NCBI GenBank assembly: GCA_012295275.1
Contig: CM022678.1
Coordinates: forward strand, 11,743,282-11,807,281
DNA from: Chrysomallon squamiferum
Taxonomy: Eukaryota; Mollusca; Gastropoda; Neomphalida; Peltospiridae
Length of the DNA: 64,000 bases
Direction of reading: 5' to 3'
The translations under genes were made by a program, and so were the position numbers. The notes beneath the pieces are model-generated. The model saw only the letters and a list, made by a program, of their open reading frames with translations. It did not search any database and had not been told where the DNA came from. This document shows, one piece after another, positions 10,555-22,830 of the stretch; the stretch's first letter is position 1, and the number at the start of each line of letters is the position of its first letter.

Positions 10555-10740
10555 CTTTATGATGATGACGACCATGGCAATATTGACGATGTTGATGACG
10601 ACGACGACGACGATGTTGATGGTTGTGAAATCGACGATGAAAAGACGTGTACAAATATTTCAATCTGGAAGGGATTCGTACGTAATCAAGGACTGTAATT
10701 TGTTGTTGATGATGATGATAATGATGATGATGGGAAGACA
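10555..10740. repeat. GAT/GAC trinucleotide repeat
   Basis: Imperfect GATGAT/GACGAC units with about 80 bp of unique sequence in the middle. Confidence 0.7.
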
Positions 10741-10837
10741 TTTTACTGAATAATGAGGATTATTTATCAGCAAATTGTTAACTGATGAATATTTATGGGA
10801 AGATCGAAACAACGACCGAGAAAAAAGAAGAACAACA

Positions 10838-11178
10838 AGTATTTATTCATTCATTTATTTATTCATTCATTTATTTGCTTGTTTATTTGGGGTTTTTTTT
10901 TTTTTTATTAGCTTGTTTACTTGTTTGTTTATTTATTTGTTATTTATTTATTTATTTTATGGTTATTTATTTATTTGTTTGTTTGTTTGCTTATTTATTT
11001 GTTCTTGTTTTTTTTTTATTTATCTATTTGTTTATTTGTTTATTTATTATCTATTTATTTATTTTATGTTTATTTATTTATTTATTTATTTGTTTGTTTA
11101 CGTATTTATTTATTTAGTTTTTTAAATTTATTTATCTATTTGTTTATTTGTTTATTTATCTATTTATTTGTTTGTCTT
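10838..11178. repeat. (TTTA/TTTG)n tetranucleotide repeat
   Basis: About 340 bp of TTTATTTG-type units, open in all three + frames only because it lacks stops. Confidence 0.93.
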
Positions 11179-11220
11179 GAGAACAGCTTTGACAAAATTT
11201 GACCTGGTTGAATCGTAAGT

Positions 11221-11593
11221 ACCAACAACACTACTAGTACTGGTACTACTACTACTGCTACTGCTACTAGGACTAGTACTGCTACTACTACTACTACTGC
11301 TGCAGTTACTACTATTTACTATTACTATTACTGCTGCTATTGCTAGAACAACTAGTACAGCTATTACTATTATTTCTACCAGTGCTACAACTACTACTAT
11401 TACTATTACTACTACTACTGCTACTACTACTACTACCATAGCTGCTACTAACACTAGCATTACTACTACTATTGTTACTATTATTATTATTATTATTGTT
11501 AGTGTTATAGATAGTGTATACGTACATATGTGTGTACACATACACACATGCATGCACACATATACACACATGCATGCACACATATACACACAT
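11221..11593. repeat. ACT trinucleotide and CA/CATG repeats
   Basis: ACT/GCT mosaic to about 11505, then CACACATGCATG-type units to 11593. Confidence 0.9.
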
Positions 11594-12054
11594 GAAACAA
11601 TGAATATGGGATCAGCAGAAGGGAGATAACTTGGGTATTACTCTATTTCAATTTCGTACAAGTTAACTAGAATTATTGTCAAGAATAATAATACAAAAGA
11701 GATAAGGATGATGAAAAAAATGATGATGGTAATGACAGTATTGATGCTGCTGCTGATGATGATGAAAAAGAGGAAGAATAACGGTAATAAAATGATGATG
11801 ATGATGGCGTTTTTCAAATCAATTTCTCTCTGTCTGAATAATCTACAGAAGAAAAGTAACATTCACACAATGTATGTGTGTCTACCTTTATTAACAAATT
11901 AATTAATTAATTAAAAACAAAGACGAATCAATTCAGTACTCGCTTTTTTTATTGTTTTTATTAATACCAATGATAAGAAAATAGCAAAAATAACAACAAC
12001 ATCATATTAACAAAACAAATATATTTCAAAACATTATTATTATTATTATTATTA

Positions 12055-12095
<41 letters not shown>

Positions 12096-12436
12096 TACTA
12101 TTATTATTATCGTTGTTGTTGTTGTTATTATTATTAGTAGTAGTATTAGTATTTATTTATTAATCATTATCATCATCATCATCATCATCATCATTATTAT
12201 TATTATTACTATGATTTCTAGAAAGAATGTGCGTCCAAAATTGACAACGTTTTCTTTATGTTTTAACAAATGTCTGGTTTTTATTCAGCTTCCATTTACA
12301 TCTGTCAACTTAGAAATACTTTAATTTGATCTATAACTTTGAGATTCATAAGATGTTAAAATTGATTGTTTATATTTATAAGAAAATAAAATGAGCTAAA
12401 TAAATAAATAAATAAATAAAATTCAGTCTCCTGAAA
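11594..12436 (+). repeat. Direct repeat X, left copy
   Basis: Starts at ATGAAACAATGAATATGGG and ends at ATTCAGTCTCCTGA. The same sequence recurs in the same orientation at about 58546-59434, just beyond the zinc-finger array. Shared unique words include GGGAGATAACTT, AAGTTAACTAGAATT, GACAACGTTTT and GTCTGGTTTTTA. The copy includes (GAT)n at about 11708-11805 and (ATT)n/(ATC)n at 12031-12205. No gene is recognised. Confidence 0.85.
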
Positions 12437-12639
12437 ATTCGCAGAATGGCTGCTTGAGAACGTCCGGCATAAACCCTGCGTACGTGCGTTGGTGGATTTA
12501 ATTATATGACCACGTTCTTTCTTTGTGTTATGAGTCCATTAAATAAATAAATAGACAAACAAACGAACAAGTAAACAAGTATATATAATTCAAATATTCA
12601 AATACTTATGAAACTTAAATATACTAATTATTATTATAA

Positions 12640-12960
12640 AAATATTTACAGAGACAGAAATATTCAGTATAGTTTGCCTGATTTACTTTTATTGCCATCC
12701 GAGGATCAGCTTAGACAAACCGATCCAATGAAATAAAAGTGTTATTTGTGATATGAGAGTGCGCACATTATTTTGGAGGAAAATAATAAAGTAAACAAGC
12801 CATTGTTGAACAAAGGGGAGATAAACCACATAATTGCCATTACAACTGGACGTTGAACAAGTTTTTCGTGTACATGTTAGAAATGAATGGAAGATAATCT
12901 TTAAAACATTGCTTGTAAGTTGAAATAATAATTTATAGCGGAGTACTGCTACTATTTGAA
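12640..12960 (+). promoter_or_regulatory. Conserved block P, copy 1 (candidate promoter/first exon)
   Basis: First of five copies (others near 19180, 36780, 41475 and 46380). The most conserved core reads TTTGYGATAT...AGTGCGCACATTATTTTGGA and continues through GGGGAGATAAACCACATAATTGCC to GAAATGAATGGAAG. Each copy lies some kilobases or less upstream of a zinc-finger gene in the same orientation. Repetition ahead of each gene, a GTGCGCAC palindrome and an ATGGAAG/GTAA donor-like end in two copies suggest a promoter with a 5' untranslated exon. In this copy the possible donor is GATAAT, not GTAAT. Confidence 0.4.
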
Positions 12961-13259
12961 GTCTGTTTTGAGAAAAATAGAACTAGCCATACAATTGATA
13001 GCATTGTAACGACTGTTACAGTGTACTCGGTTTGTTTATCTTTTTTTTTTCTTCTTCATGTCGTAAAGACTTGGGTTTAACGGTTGCCGTAGTCTTGTTA
13101 CTTTTTATTTAAGGTCGCATAAAATTGATTAACACATTTTCAGTAAAACGACAATAAAGAAATAAAATAAAACTAGTTCAAAGATAAACGCCGAACCTAT
13201 TTTATAAACTAGTTTCTCCAGTCGACTGAAGGCAACGGATATATCCCAAATTCATCATA

Positions 13260-13720
13260 CACCATTGATCTTCACATGTAGATTTTGAATTTGAAAGTAT
13301 GTCTTACGTTGAACCTAAATTTGTAAAAGCTCAAATTCTGCATCCAGGTAATAATGTAGATTTTCATCATTTTGAAGTCTTGTCAAACAAAGCTGAAAGT
13401 CTACTGATATATTCTCTACATATATAATTATATTTTGTTTCTCTTTTTTTTTTTTTTTTAAAATTATTTTCTTTTTTCTTTTTCAGTCCATTGAAGACCA
13501 ATTAATTGAATTTTTCTTGTATTTACGGAGCATCCAGACTTAGTTCAGACAAGTCCAAGGTATTTAGCAATTTCAGTTTCTTTATCATATGTGAATTTAA
13601 AGGTTCATCTGTAAAATTGCAGGAGAATATTCTGATAGAAAGTTTTTACTATTTCCTGTTGAAATCAATAAAAACAAATATTAGTAACTGGAATAAGTTA
13701 ATACAAAAATGTTATCAGTA
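13260..13720 (+). other. U block: exon-like sequences upstream of Z1
   Basis: Contains an ATG-started open stretch at 13299-13347 (MSYVEPKFVKAQ...) ending at a CAG/GTAATA donor, then a TTTTTCAG acceptor at about 13485 and a module related to the LIEFF...PDL...TS sequence seen upstream of Z2 and Z6, frameshifted here by one base. The first stretch recurs unchanged at 42143-42191. It could be an old amino-terminal coding exon pair or non-coding intron sequence kept by recent duplication. Confidence 0.3.
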
Positions 13721-13939
13721 ATGGAGAAACCTTTAAAAAAAACATCCACACCTTTTTTCATTCTTCTAATTTAAATTCATCAGAGAATACAATCAGTGCG
13801 TTATTAATTACAAATGTAAATACATTTGCAAAACAGCTAAACAAAGTAACACATCAATAATTTCTTATATGAAAGTAATTTACCTTTCTGCTTATTTATA
13901 GGGATTTCATTTCCTTCTAATCAAAGTGTACACTATATT

Positions 13940-14400
13940 CCAAATACACTATATTCCACTATCAAATATAATATCAAACAGTACTAGTAGAACACAAATA
14001 CACTATATTCCACTATCAAATATAAACAAACAAATACACTATATTCCACTATCAAATATAACATCAAACAGTACTAGTAGAACACAAATACACTATATTC
14101 CACTATCAAATATAACATCAAACAGTACTAGTAGAACACAAATACATTATATTCCACTATCAAATATAACATCAAACAGTACTAGTAGAACACAAATACA
14201 CTATATTCCACTATCAAATATAACATCAAACAGTACTAGTAGAACACAAATACACTATATTCCACTATCAAATATAACATCAAACAGTACTAGTAGAACA
14301 CAAATACACTATATTCCACTATCAAATATAACATCAAACAGTACTAGTAGAACACAAATACACTATATTCCACTATTGAATATAGCATTAAATAGTAGAA
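13940..14400 (+). repeat. 54-bp minisatellite, about 8 copies
   Basis: Unit of 54 bp carrying ACTATATTCCACTATCAAAT and AGTACTAGTAGAACACAAA; successive ATATTCC words are 54 bases apart. As 54 is 18 codons, the + strand is open for 181 codons with an 18-residue repeat (IHYIPLSNITSNSTSRTQ). The paralogous stretch near 42960-43200 is not open, which argues against coding. Confidence 0.9.
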
Positions 14401-14469
14401 CATTAACACACTATCATATTATGAAAGAATTAACAAAATTAATTTTAAGTTTGAAAGTGAAATCTTTTT

Positions 14470-15114
14470 GATTATGTAATTAGTGTTTTTATAGTAATGA
14501 TAAACAACATGAACAAATTTAGATAGTAATAGTTTTAGCTTAATATGTGTTTTAGGATTTCAGTTAGACAATATGATGACAGAACCTGTCAGTTTTATAA
14601 CTTTATATCTAAATAACCGACATGTCAGCTGTTTGGTCCTTTTATTTAAATTGTCAACAGTGACTGTGTCACCAGTGTTTGAATGTTCAGTTGGAAGTGG
14701 ACTGAAGTTGTATATTTTTGTAACACGTTCATCATCATTAATCTACAGTTGTGTACTGATCTTGGGCAAAAGACTGAACATGTTTTCACGTCATTGTGTC
14801 TTGTGCTGTCATTTGACATAAAAATTACCATCCTGTACTTAACCACTTCATCCCTGCATTATCTCAGTGCTCTTCCTTTAGATTGCTTCCATTAACTAGG
14901 TAATATGCTATGACATTTCTTATCTTGTGTTCTTTTGATGTAGAACGATAGGTCCAGTTTGTCTACTGATCATGTTATAAATTACATGTTAAAATGTAGG
15001 ATTTGATAAGTTTCAAGTATAATAAATTTGTAAGTCAATTGAAACTGTTATTTAAAATTATCTACTTTAATAAAATATACTAATGGAAATATTATCTTTC
15101 TGTTGCATTAGCTT
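14470..15114. other. AT-rich sequence upstream of Z1, no gene seen
   Basis: Unique in the window. Open frames of 60-80 codons show no domain. Probably intronic or 5' flank. Confidence 0.5.
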
Positions 15115-15117
15115 GTG

Positions 15118-15275
15118 TATTTTTATATTGACAGAATGGGAAAAAGAAGAAGTTAGAATTACAGTTACAGATGTTGATGAAATTGAGATTAAAACGTGAA
15201 TTGAGAAAAGAAAATCTATTTCCTCAGAGTTCCAGACTGACATATTTTACTGAACGATTACTTTACACTTAAACA
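15118..15275 (+). other. Candidate upstream exon of Z1
   Basis: A TTTTTATATTGACAG acceptor-like end is followed by about 50 open codons rich in Lys, Leu and Met (KKKKLELQLQMLMKLRLKRE) ending in TAA near 15271. The same region exists upstream of Z2, Z4 and Z6 after a TATATTTTCAG, but is not open there. It may be a 5' untranslated exon; the amphipathic coding look in Z1 could be chance. Confidence 0.3.
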
Positions 15276-15528
15276 CAGTTAACTGATTCTGCATTTTACA
15301 TCACTGTAATATTCTTTAAAAAGAACTCTGATTTGAAACTTTATAGTAAAATGTAATTATATTAGTCATGATAACCTAAGGAAATCTTCTGTTCCTGTTA
15401 ACAAAATCTGTGGGAATTTTGTTGTAAAATGTAGTCATTGTAGTTATGGGAACCTACTGAAACCTAGTTTAAATGTGAAATCTGATATGATTTTCCAAAA
15501 AAACAAAAAAAGAAGAAGAAAAAATAAT

Positions 15529-16254
15529 ATGGCAATTCACAGTGATGGAAAGCTATTCAGCATCAAGACATGTGAAAAACCTTTCAAATGTGAAGTTTGT
15601 GCAAAATGTTTCTCATGGTCTTCAGCTCTAAAAACTCATGTGAAGATCCATACTGGTGAGAAAATGTTTAAATGTGAAGTTTGTGCAAAATGTTTCTCAG
15701 GGTATTCAGATCTAAAAACTCACATGATGATCCATACTGGTCAAAAACCTTTCAAATGTGAAGTTTGTGCAAAATATTTCTCAAAGAGTTCAACTCTAAC
15801 AATTCACATGATGATCCATACTGGTCAAAAACCTTTTAAATGTGAGGTTTGTGCAAAATGTTTCTCACAGAAAGCAACTCTAAAAACTCATATGTATATA
15901 CACACTGGTCAAAAACCTTTTAAATGTGAGGTTTGTGCAAAATGTTTCTCACAGAATTCAACTCTAAAAACTCATGTGAAGATCCATACTGGTGAGAAAA
16001 CTTTTAAATGTGAGGTTTGTGCAAAATGTTTCTCACAGAGGTCAACTCTAAAAAATCATATGAACATACACACTGGTCAGAAACCTAAAATTAAATGTGA
16101 GGTTTGTGCAAAATGTTTCTCACAACATGCAGGTGTAAGACTTCATATGAGGGTCCACACTGGAGAGAAACCTTTTAAATGTGAAGTTTGTGCAAAATGT
16201 TTCTCACAGAGTTCAATACTAGAAAGACATATGAAAACACATACTGGAGAATAA
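15529..16254 (+). CDS. Z1: C2H2 zinc-finger protein, 8 fingers
   Basis: Likely a nuclear sequence-specific DNA-binding protein. I place the start at ATG 15529 because the 18 codons before the first finger (MAIHSDGKLFSIKTCEKPF) align without gaps to the start of the longer paralogues ([19 protein letters not shown]); a farther upstream in-frame ATG at 15487 is not conserved. The 241-residue product has eight consecutive C-x2-C-x12-H-x3-H fingers of the form [11 protein letters not shown], joined by TGEK/TGQKP linkers; all cysteine and histidine ligands are present. Finger 7 has two extra linker residues (QKPKIKCEVC). There is no KRAB, BTB or SCAN domain. The stop TAA falls inside the last linker (HTGE-stop) where Lys is expected, and decayed fingers follow, so the ancestral protein was longer. 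Block P and a U block lie upstream. Confidence 0.8.
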   Translation: MAIHSDGKLFSIKTCEKPFKCEVCAKCFSWSSALKTHVKIHTGEKMFKCEVCAKCFSGYSDLKTHMMIHTGQKPFKCEVCAKYFSKSSTLTIHMMIHTGQKPFKCEVCAKCFSQKATLKTHMYIHTGQKPFKCEVCAKCFSQNSTLKTHVKIHTGEKTFKCEVCAKCFSQRSTLKNHMNIHTGQKPKIKCEVCAKCFSQHAGVRLHMRVHTGEKPFKCEVCAKCFSQSSILERHMKTHTGE

Positions 16255-16512
16255 TCTTTTAAATGTGAGGTTTGTGGAACATTCTTCTCACAGAGTCTGA
16301 AAAGACTTGTAATCATCCACACTGGTGAGAAACTTTGATTTGTGAGGTTTGTGGAAATTGTTTTATCTTGACATGAAGATGTAAAATGTCATTCAAAGGT
16401 CCATACTGGAGAGAAACCTTTCAGTGTTTGAGTTTAAAACATCATGTGAGTGTTGATACTGGGGAGAAATCTGAGGTTTGTGAAAAATCATTCTCAAACA
16501 GTTTTTAATGAA
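16255..16512 (+). pseudogene. Decayed fingers after the Z1 stop
   Basis: Reading on past the stop in frame gives SFKCEVCGTFFSQSLKRLVI then IHTGEKL and another stop. Further finger fragments (TGTGAGGTTTGTGG, TCCATACTGGAGAGAAACC, GAGGTTTGTGAAAAATC) follow in shifted frames. These are relics of at least three more fingers. Confidence 0.8.
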
Positions 16513-18060
16513 AATGGATTTTGGTGATAAACATTCAAGAAAGATTGATGACATTTCAATACAGAAGTTATAATTTGTCAACTAAAAGAGAAATAGATTT
16601 TAGTCTTTAATTTTAACTAACATTGTTTACTATGACATGCAAGTAACCACTACTACTAACTCTACAAATACTTACTACATCTGATACAAGTGTTGCTGTT
16701 AATTATTGTTAAAACTACAAATACTGATAGTAATGACTACAGAAACTGATACTAAATACTACTAACATTAGAAATACAGTTAGATACTACTATCACTACA
16801 AAAACTCTTACTATTACTACTAACATTAGAAATAAAGTCAGTTACTACTATCACTACACATACTCTTACTCGTACTGCTAGTGACTACTGCCAGCATTGG
16901 CAATAGCTACTCTCATTAGTGACACTGCTTGCTATTTGGTTAATTATATTAGAAATACAAATACTGGTAGCAAAGACTACCATTACACACACTTTGCTGA
17001 TAACTCTATAATAAAGAAATACAAATACTGGTAGAACTGCTACATATACTGGTAATAACTATTACTACTATACATACTGGTAGTAACCATACTATTAAAA
17101 GAACAAATATTAACTATAATATTAAAACTACATATACTGCTATTAAAGAATATTAAAACTACATATACTGCTATTAAAGAATATTAAAACTAAAAGTACT
17201 GCTATTAAATGCTCTTAAAACTAAAAATACTGCTATTAAACTAAAAGTACTGGTATTAAATACTATTAAAACTAAAAACAGAGCTATTAATTGCTATTAA
17301 AACTACAAACATATCTACTGACTGCGACTGATACTACTACTACTGCTACTACTACTAACTACTACAACTACTGTTTCAATTAAAACCATTACTGTTGCTG
17401 GTACTACTAATTATAATTTATTATCAGATTCACTTTTGTTTCACATCTAGATATTCATTACTTAACATGTTGAACAAAAAAGGTTGAAAAAAGCAGTAAT
17501 AGATAGATGGAAGAAAAAGAAGAAAGCAAGTTGAAGAAGAAAAAGATTCCAAATCAAAAATATGAATTATGAAGTAATGAATAAATAAAAATAATATGTG
17601 TGTGTGTGCAAAATTAACCAAAAAATAACAATAAAATTTAATAAAGTCAAAATCTTGATGTTATTTATCATGACAATGGAAATAGTAATTAGATAATGAA
17701 GAAGGATATAAACAACAAATCAGTCAGTGGATATAATACAGTACTTGTGTTATCCTGGCTATTTAAAGTGTTTTAATCAAGACATAAATGTTGTTTAAGG
17801 TTTTGGTAATTACACAACTTAGTCTCAACACTTACAGTAGCAGATTACAGTACAGTAAAAAAACTACTTGATTGAGAAAAATCAGAATAAACTAAACTAT
17901 GCACATCAAAGTAATTTTCAGACCTGTGTTTTGAGTCTCTGATTAGAAGGTTTTTTTTCTAAATGCTGCACCAACTGCAAGACTGTAAATTTAGTGTTTT
18001 TTATAGCAGCACTTACATACTGCTTAGCACAGAACAGCAGCTCTGAATAAAAATGTGGAA
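16513..18060 (+). repeat. V block, left copy: 3' flank of Z1
   Basis: Paralogous in the same orientation to about 52940-55750. It starts with GATTTTGGTGATAAAC...AGATTGATGACATTT, passes through ACT-, CTATTA- and TACTGCTATTAA-rich degenerate repeats to 17420, and then unique sequence including CATGTTGAACAAAAAA and a GTGTGTGTG patch near 17600. No gene seen. Confidence 0.75.
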
Positions 18061-19094
18061 ATAGAGTTTATTTAAAAAGTTATTTTTTTAGTTGCATGAA
18101 TGTTGAAATGTTACCTCACTAGAACTAAGTCTGCAATTCTGTAGTAACAATTGAGTTGTCTCAGGAGGTTAAGATGCAGAGTTAAAATAGAGTCACAAAC
18201 CTCTCAAATGTAAATGTTCTGTCTTATCTTTCAATACAAAATCATCTGACAGCTTTTAAACTGACATAATATTCTAGCATTGTTGTATTGCCGGTTAATG
18301 TCCTAATTTAAATTCTTGGTTCAGCATTCATAATATTGTGTTAACAGCATTTCTTTTTAACCACATGATATTCACTGGGTTACATCAGTATATGTTACAG
18401 AAAACACATTTATCTAGTATACATTTTAGAAAAGATGACCAAAATTGATAATGCATTATTATTATTAATAGTAGTTTGTATTAGTATTAGTAGTGGTAGC
18501 AAATACTAAATTACTTCATACAAATCTCATTCTAAGGTACTTCATATAATTTTTGTACTAAAGTACTTCATAATAATCTCATAATAAAATACTTCATACA
18601 ATTCTTATAAAAAAAGTACTTCATACAAATCTCTTACAAAACTACCACATACAAATCTCATACTAAACATTTTGCACTAAACTTGTACGAAATTGTCTGA
18701 AGCCGCTCAGTACTGGAAATAATTTTTGGAAAATGAGTGTACAAATCTCACAAAAAAGCTTGTGCATTGGGGAAAAAACAAGTAAAATATAAGAAAATAA
18801 AAAATAAATTAAGATAAAATAAAGTTATATGACTGAATTTAGATCTACTGTTATTGTTAAGTAATACTTTTATGCAAGATAGTCTTCATGGTGTCGTTTG
18901 TAAAATAAGCTATTCTCTGAATTTATTCTTCAAATAGACTGGTAGCTAGCTGTAAAGAAAATTGACAAATTGTTTCAGAACAACCAGTGATAGATTCTAC
19001 CACAGGACTATGATCTGGTTATGAGAAGATTGATAAATGAATAAATAAAGGATAATAATGATAAAATTTAAAAATAAAAATGAATAAATAAATA

Positions 19095-19141
<47 letters not shown>

Positions 19142-19179
19142 TCCGCATATGAAAATAAATAATAATACCGCGTATATAA
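18061..19179. repeat. W block: spacer with TACTTCATACAAATCTCATAC repeat
   Basis: AT-rich spacer. Between about 18530 and 18670 an imperfect ~20-30-bp unit built on TACTTCATACAA and TCTTATAC/TCTCATAC recurs; it reappears, more regular, at 57935-58250. (AAT)n lies at about 19095-19138. No gene is recognised. Confidence 0.6.
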
Positions 19180-19520
19180 AAATAACACAGACAGAAATAT
19201 TCGATCTATTTCTCCTCGCTCGTTTTTATTGCTATCAGAGGAAATGCGACTCTGTAATGAAATAATACCGTTGTTTGCGATTCCTAGAGTGCGCGCTTTA
19301 TTTTGAAGGAAAACTAATAGAGTACAAAGTTGAACAAGCGGGAGATAAATCACGGAATTGCCATTAATTCCAGACGTGGAACGCATCTCGTGTAAATTTT
19401 GGAAATGAATGGAACGAGAGAAATAAATAAAAACCCAGTCAGGTAATTTACAAGATATTGTCTATACATTTTAGTAAGAATTTTTCGCAAAACATTAAGA
19501 AAGTTCGTTTTGACTTAAAT
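19180..19520 (+). promoter_or_regulatory. Conserved block P, copy 2
   Basis: Most diverged copy: TTTGCGATTCCTAGAGTGCG then CGCTTTATTTTGA, GGGAGATAAATCACGGAATT and GAAATGAATGGAAC. It lies about 4.7 kb upstream of Z2. See copy 1 for reasoning. Confidence 0.35.
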
Positions 19521-19794
19521 AGTGACGTGGTATTCTTTGTTTTTTGCTGCACCTGTAGACTAGTCGTTTTTATCTTATTCTAAAGCCTTCAAATTAAAGA
19601 TAGCTGTGGTAAATTTTATTATTACTTAAACACAGCATCGAAGTAATTAAACAATTTTCACTCATGCATAAACTGGTCCATTGAAAATGTTGTAACTATT
19701 GTTTTTGTTTGGAGTATCATCAGTATGGCTGTGGCAGGTCAGTTTCTCAATGGCTGTTTTCTCATAGTTAACACTTTAAATCCCACAAGTTTAT

Positions 19795-22700
19795 AACTAT
19801 TCACTATTTCCATATTTGTCACAACTGTTCACATAATATTCTTTTAACAGCTTCTTTTGACCACATATTGGTACCAGAATCTACATGTTAGTGGTACATT
19901 CATTTTTTTTCATTTTTTAAAAACTATTTCTATATATATATATGTCACATTTGTCTAGTTTACATTTTGTAAAATTAAAACATAAACTTCATATATCAAC
20001 TTCATATATCAACTTCATATATCAACTTCACATATCAGACAATTTAGTTTCACTGCCATTAACAACCAAAATGTACTTTACTTTACCACACACATACAGT
20101 GGATATCTCTTTAATTCATCATAGAACATAAAGCATAATGTTGTCATGTTAACACATAATTATGATTATGCACATTTGCAAAGCTTAAGATGATACTTCT
20201 TTCAGTTATTCCTAACTTAGAAAACCCAGATTTCACATCCATACAGTAATATATGTTTTACAATCAGACAAATTTAAGTCGGTTCATACATTAAATTCTC
20301 TACATTTCTTTTCAGTAGAGGAAACAGACTTTGAAGTTCAACTGATTGAAAATGTTCTGGTTTTACAAAGGATCCAGATTTACTGAAGACAAGTTCACGG
20401 TATTTAACCTCAATTTCTGTATTAAATAATTAACCATGCAAGTAACTTGGTGTACATTAACATGATTAATTTCTTTCACAAGAATCTGTGTTACTGAACA
20501 AATATCTTTACAACTTTCATACCTAAAAAAGTATTATTAATTCATTTGAGTATAATGAAAATAAGATACCAAATTTTCTATATTAAATAATTAACAATGA
20601 AAGTAACTTGATGTACATTAACATCTTTGAGAAGACCATCAGTTACTGACTGAATGCTATTACAACTTTCATACTTAAAATATTACTAGATCATTTAAGT
20701 CTGATGAAAATAAAATAGTGACTTTTTCCTTGCCGTACTTCAGAATCTGAAGAAAGTATTCTGATTTACGGCTGTTTGTACAATTCTAGTTTTTAGACCA
20801 TCCTGTTTTTATCCTAAATTAATGTCATACAGAATCAGATGCTCATTCAGAATGTTTGAAAAGCAGTGACTGGAATAAATTAATAAAAAAAATGTTGTAA
20901 GCTATAGAGGATCCCTCTGAAAAACCACAGTAGTAATTCAGTTTGGTCAGAAAATACTTTTTTTCAAAGATTTGAAATTGATTTAGATTTAATTTTCATA
21001 TTTTTTTTTTTTTTTTTTTATTTATTAGAGATACCCAGTCCTCCCCAACTATTTACACACCTACAATAACCTAAAATAAAGTTTTGTTGATAAAACAAAT
21101 CAGCATTTTGTGGTGAGAAATTGTCCTGTTTCTCACTTTATTGGTGAGCTTGCAACCTGCAGCTGTTTTTAGGTGGCACTGTAATTAGTAGCTCCGCCCT
21201 CATGCTACATAATTCAGATGAACACAGTTCCTGTGCATCGTAGAATAACTCGTCACTTGCATGTTTAGACTGTTTAAGAGAAAAAAGTTTTTGTACCGTT
21301 TCAGTGTTTTTCATGTTTAAAGAGTGAAGGATTTTCATTTTTATCATCATTGAATTAAATTTAAAAAACTATTTATTATTATTGGTACATTTTGTCATCA
21401 TTGAATTAAATTAAAAGTTTTATATATATATTTATTTATTATCATCATTTACTTTTACATATTAATTTCACAATTTTATGTTGGAACTTCAGATGCATTT
21501 TTAACATATTTACAGGCAGATGATTGCATTTTAAAGTGATTAAAATGTCACAGGATACCACTTTAAAACAAATGACTTGTGTCTAACAGCTTTGAATAGG
21601 ACAACATAACTTTGTTTCTACATGTAACATGATTTTTCAGTCTTATTTTAAATGTTTAGAGGTTAAAAGTTAAAATGAAGCTGTGATGTGTCTGTGTTAT
21701 CTAAAAAAGACTAACAGCATTTGATCTTTAACCATTATCATCTGCAATACACAAACCCGGCTAAAGCTTGGTGCCCACTCCAGAAAGGTGTTGAATTAGA
21801 AACAATAAAATGTGTGTAATCAGGAGACTAAAGGCAGTGAAAAGCACAGGTGTGATGAGTCGGATATTTGAAACAGAAATATAAAAGAGTTTTCTTATCT
21901 TTGTTCTTGATGTGGTTTGACTGCAAATAAAAGTTACCTATGATCTGACCATTGCTGGTATTTTCTCTGATGGAGCTAGTCAACACTACAAGCAAAAATA
22001 AATCAAGTTTTAAGATCAGTTACTGATATTGAAAAATGAAATGTGATTAGTTTATTTCCTGGGCTGATTGTCTTTAATTTGCTACTTACTTTGTCTGTGA
22101 ACCAGGTAAATGATTTTCAGTAAGTTTAACAAGCACTCATGGTAAGCTTGTAACCAGACTTCACTTTCAGAGCTGAATTGTTTGTCCGAAAATTGACCAT
22201 GTGATAGGTCATTACTAAATTTAGCAATTGGTACAAGCCCTATTCAGTTATTGTGTGCACACCAGCATTCCAGACTTTCCATAATCTAATGTGTTATATC
22301 TAACATGAGAGCGGAATTTCAAAGACAATTTGTGTATTCACACACATCATGAAAATTTAATTTCCGTACTTTTGATCTTCTGAGTGTTAAGTTTGTTTCA
22401 TGGACTTCTGTTGTTTTTAAGGACTAGTGTTAACTCTGTCTACTCTTTCTGTTACAGAATGAACTTGGTTCCATCTTAAAACAATTAGTTTTCTGGTTCT
22501 CAGCTGTGTGTAATGTGATACTGTAAAACAGTTCAGGTACCAATTGTACATGACTAATTGTACTGCATAATAATCACCAAACACCAATTGTATAATTACT
22601 TCAAGCCAGAGCAAGTTGGGCACTTTGAGAGAAGCAGAATTAGCATCTTAAAATAACTTTTATTTATTATTTATTTTTTTATTATCCATCGTGAATGCAG

Positions 22701-22830
22701 TATTATGATTTTCCATGAATTTTCATATGTTTTCTCGAACTGTCTCCTTCTGTAACCACAGTTTTGTTTTAAGTAAAACTATTGTTAATGACTTATTTAT
22801 TTCAGATTCATATATTTATTTGAAAAAAAT
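19795..22830 (+). repeat. S block, left copy
   Basis: About 3 kb with a same-orientation paralogue at 43308-46230, starting at AACTGTTCACATAATATTC. It contains diverged versions of sequences also seen in U and Q (for example GTAACTGGAATAAGTTAATA-like words), so these blocks are older copies of one ancestral upstream region. Includes poly-T near 21000 and the candidate minus-strand exon at 21138-21269. No other gene supported. Confidence 0.8.
21138..21269 (-). CDS. Candidate terminal exon, unknown protein, copy 1
   Basis: On the minus strand a strong acceptor (CTTTTTTCTCTTAAACAG) precedes 43 open codons and TAA; an AATAAA word overlaps the stop. The peptide begins SKHASDELFYDAQELC, has SMRAELLITV in the middle and ends NSCRLQAHQ. 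The paralogous copy at 44453-44584 differs at only two bases, both synonymous (Asp GAC/GAT and Tyr TAC/TAT), while flanking sequence carries more changes and indels. This hints at constraint, but both changes are also CpG transitions and the sample is tiny. I do not recognise the family and found no upstream exon. It may belong to a gene on the opposite strand inside the zinc-finger array, or be a transposon fragment. Confidence 0.3.
   Translation of the reverse strand, partial: SKHASDELFYDAQELCSSELCSMRAELLITVPPKNSCRLQAHQ

Noticed and set aside
13926-14471. 181-codon frame with an 18-residue repeat
   Set aside because: 54-bp minisatellite; the paralogous array near 42960-43200 is not open.
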